From Branchiostoma floridae (taxonomy: Eukaryota > Chordata > Leptocardii > Amphioxiformes > Branchiostomatidae), in the NCBI RefSeq assembly GCF_000003815.2, contig NC_049996.1, forward strand, positions 4,866,297 through 4,930,296: a stretch of DNA of 64,000 nucleotides, read 5' to 3'. This document shows, piece after piece, positions 61,671 through 64,000 of the stretch; within the stretch, counting starts at the first letter, position 1, and every line of letters starts with the position of its first letter. The notes beneath the pieces are model-generated. The model saw only the letters and a list, made by a program, of their open reading frames with translations. It did not search any database and was not told the origin of the DNA. The translations under genes were made by a program, and so were the position numbers.

Positions 61671-62800
61671 TCACGTGGCTGTTGGGAGTGCTAGCGTCGG
61701 TAGGACGGAGAATGGTTGTCTCCCGACCGCTGGACGAGGTCTAGCTACTGTAATAAAACTCTCCATTTGTCCCTTTGGTAGCATCCGTAGCCGTTGGCAA
61801 TTCTCCAGTTCACACCCCTTAGGAACTGCAGAACTTGATGCTCTTCCGCCCATAGTAGGTGGTTGAAGGGTAACAGCGATATCGATAAGTTGAGGATTTA
61901 GTTGTGAAGCATCAACTCCCATTCGAATCGTCGAAAGTAGCCATGTCTGAGTCACTGAACCCTTGATCCGGCTCTTACAAATTTTCTAGGTTCAGCAGCA
62001 TGACTGTTCGATCCTATACGAATGTCCATCCAAGCGAAGTAATACTGAATTTTGATATTCGTTATACATGAAGTCTACTGGCTTTAGTCTCCTTGAAGCG
62101 CAAGTCTGGGGTACCATCCTTCTTGTTGTGGATATCAATCTGTTGGGTTAAAAGACGTGTATTGCAGAAATCCTTTTCTGCTTGTGAAAACGACAGCCTC
62201 CACAGTTTATTGCCGTTCCAAGGTGATGAAACAATAGTGAGACAGGTGGTTAGGACAGTGATGTACTGATTCCAAAGTGTGTGTTTTGAATAGAATAGTT
62301 TACTGTGTGTGGAGAACAAGGGAATCCTCCCTAGCTCAATCATGCTCAAATGCCGTGGAAGGATCTGGGAAGCCAAACACCAGGCCGTCCTTTGGTCCCC
62401 AAGGGACGGGTCCCTCCGCTCGATTTGATGCGTTGAGACAAGAGTTGATGGTCGTCGATTTGAGACGGCCCTAGGGTATTTTCTGTCTGGAATAGAGTCG
62501 GAATGGTTTCTTGGCAGGGATCTTCTTCTCAGCGCTAACTTTACGGACCTTGCAAGGGAACATTTGGGTCCAGAGATACCAGAAGGGAAGTACTGGAATA
62601 ATACTCTAGTCCATGTTCCCGTAGGAAGTGCATGAGAGCCCGGTTATAACTCTGTAGTTGTACAATGTGTTGTCGTATGACGGCCGTTGGGCCATACTGA
62701 CTATGACTGTGATTGTGACTAACGGAAAAGGGACCAAAATGTAATTGATTCTCTGAGTAATAAGCATGCCACGTTAGTAGGCTGATGAGGTAGTACAAGA
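61671..62800 (-). pseudogene. minus-strand coding-like pieces, possibly Mab-21-like
   Basis: Minus-strand frames at 62798-62541, 62376-62062 and 61955-61671 are each open for 85-104 codons. The middle one includes LWRLSFSQAEKDF, which resembles the WRLSFSxAE motif of Mab-21 domain proteins. The first includes HIVQLQSYNRALMHFLREHG. I cannot join them through splice sites with a steady frame. Weak evidence; may be chance plus decay. Confidence 0.25.
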
Positions 62801-63183
62801 GAATGTGCGAGCGACGGAGACGTAGTAGTATAAGTTAAAGTCTCGCCCGAGTAGGAACTCTGTGAGTCTCGTTTGAGTTTGACGCTTGACACCTCAGTCT
62901 TATCTCTATATTAGTGTTTTCAAGAGACAAGTGCACGACAATGTTAATGTCGTTGGGCAGGCACGATTCGGTTTTTTGATCGCCACGTTTCTAGTGGTGG
63001 TAGTGATGGTAATGATGGTGATGAAGGAGACAGTATGTAATCGTATATTATTATGTATAACCAAATGTAACCTTGTGTATTCGTATATACTCTTTATACT
63101 CGATGGTGTTAGTGTGTCTCAGTACTCTGTAGTCAGAGGACAGTATTTTGCATCAGGGACGATGCAAGATTTCAGCAAGGGGG

Positions 63184-63409
63184 TGTAAGCAGGCCCTAGC
63201 AAGCTAGGCCGCTTGATGTAATGATAGCTGTCTCCCAAAGTATTTACTTACTTCGGCCCCGTTTTCCTATGTATTTCCTTACTTCGGCCCATCCATTTAC
63301 ACCAGATCGTGGGCGAGGGTGTTATCTCAAATGACCGATTAGCGATAGCTGATAAGCCAACACGCAGATGACAAGAGCCGGGCCGACGTACGTCTTCTAA
63401 AACGATCCT
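63184..63409 (+). repeat. 3' LTR-like direct repeat, possibly truncated
   Basis: 226-bp copy of 55767-55992 with one mismatch. Preceded by AAGGGGG. At 63409 the match ends abruptly, and a 21-bp minisatellite starts about 35 bp later. Confidence 0.8.
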
Positions 63410-63444
63410 ACCGTGGCCGATATCAACAATGTCCAGCACAATTA

Positions 63445-63685
63445 CTTTTCTGCTCAAGACACTTACTCTTCTGCTCAACACACTTACTTTTCTGCTCAAG
63501 ACACTTACTTTTCTGCTCAAGACACTTACTTTTCTGCTCAACACACTTACTTTTCTGCTCAACACACTTACTTTTTTCTGCGGGAGACACTTACTTTTTT
63601 CTGCGCGAGCCACTTACTCTTCTGCGCGAGCCACTTACTCTTCTGCGCTGCACTTACTCTTCTGCGCTGCACTTACTTACTTTTC
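63445..63685 (+). repeat. 21-bp minisatellite
   Basis: Unit ACACTTACTTTTCTGCTCAA repeats about six times with period 21. It then degrades to variants with CTGCGCGAG and CTGCGCTG. The heptad-like peptides in the frames (for example VSVLSRK on the minus strand) come from the 21-bp period. Confidence 0.9.
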
Positions 63686-64000
63686 CTGTGGTGCGCACCC
63701 CTCCCTTTATCAATGGATGGTCCCTGAATCAGGCCAAAGGTCACAAAGACCGCATAAAATGTAGTATTGACCGCATGTCAATCCTAAATTATCCTCCTTC
63801 GCATGACCCTATGAAATGACCCTTACCCTAGCGCGTTTTTGTGGATTCAATTTAATTCTTTTTGGTCTTTAGTATAGCATTTTGACAATGCAGATCGATA
63901 ACGACAAGTCCCGATTTGATCATCACAACATCGCGTTTTGTTGCCATCACAACGTATTGTCAACTTGAAAACAAATTCTGCGCGCGTCTCTGTCGCGCAG
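63686..64000. other. right edge, no gene seen
   Basis: No motif or repeat boundary recognised in the last 315 bases. Confidence 0.4.

Larger units (their letters stand above)
55767..63409 (+). mobile_element. LTR-type element or segment bounded by 226-bp near-identical direct repeats
   Basis: Both boundary repeats start TGTAAGCAGGCCC. The second is preceded by AAGGGGG, which fits a polypurine tract. The interior (about 7.2 kb) has no recognisable gag, protease, RT or integrase and no open frame longer than about 126 codons. It holds piggyBac-like MITEs (56909-57383, about 57891-58370), diverged tandem repeats (59640-60370) and broken coding-like pieces (60815-61260, 61671-62800). It is best read as a non-autonomous LTR retrotransposon carrying foreign fragments. 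A simple segmental duplication of the 226-bp block is the alternative. Confidence 0.5.

Noticed and set aside
62886-63188. 100-codon frame with a hydrophobic segment just before the 3' LTR-like repeat
   Set aside because: Its place suggests an envelope-like gene, but it has no signal peptide, glycosylation pattern or family motif, and ATG-rich valine/methionine codons come from GTGATG-type simple sequence.
63248-63764. Heptad-like repeat proteins (VSVLSRK or TLTFLLK)
   Set aside because: A 21-bp minisatellite must give a 7-residue repeat in every open frame; not evidence of a coiled coil.

Overview
This 64 kb window is intron-rich animal DNA with heavy transposon content. The gene set and repeat style (a TYR-family tyrosinase, a clan 2 P450, a Death-FN3 adaptor-like gene, 44-residue TPR arrays, many short TIR elements) fit a cephalochordate such as Branchiostoma. 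That assignment is inferred from gene character and rests on no database search. There is one 100-base N gap (23244-23343). All splice sites were chosen by eye from GT/AG signals plus reading-frame continuity.

Three multi-exon genes, all on the + strand, can be reconstructed from start to stop. (1) 2109-6377: a 553-residue membrane-anchored tyrosinase-family copper enzyme in 5 exons. (2) 25334-34235: a 610-residue protein in 9 coding exons with a Death domain, two FN3 domains, a domain that looks like the TRADD N-terminal fold, and an uncharacterised C-terminal region; every coding intron is phase 1. (3) 43767-55255: a 498-residue microsomal cytochrome P450 of the CYP1/CYP2/CYP17 clan in 7 exons, with all diagnostic motifs. 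They share no obvious pathway.

The rest is mostly mobile or formerly mobile DNA. Between the tyrosinase and Death-FN3 genes lie a triplicated promoter/exon-like unit (8976-12330), a 5'-truncated LINE (17145-19050) with a TIR element nested in its 3' UTR, a tRNA-derived SINE tail-to-tail with that LINE, and piggyBac-like TTAA elements. Just after the Death-FN3 gene is a decayed TPR array (about 34460-35390), then a CR1-like LINE corpse interrupted by a second LINE fragment (36480-39010). The P450 introns hold several TIR elements with TAA or TTA target duplications. One of these families also lies upstream of the tyrosinase gene, in opposite orientation.

The 3' end (55767-63409) is bounded by two 226-bp direct repeats that differ at one base. 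A purine tract sits directly before the second one. This looks like a young LTR-type element without recognisable gag or pol. Its interior carries broken coding-like pieces, including a DEAD-box helicase fragment and a possible Mab-21-like fragment.

The best candidates for something undescribed are the Death/FN3/TRADD-N-like architecture and this fragment-carrying, LTR-bounded segment.
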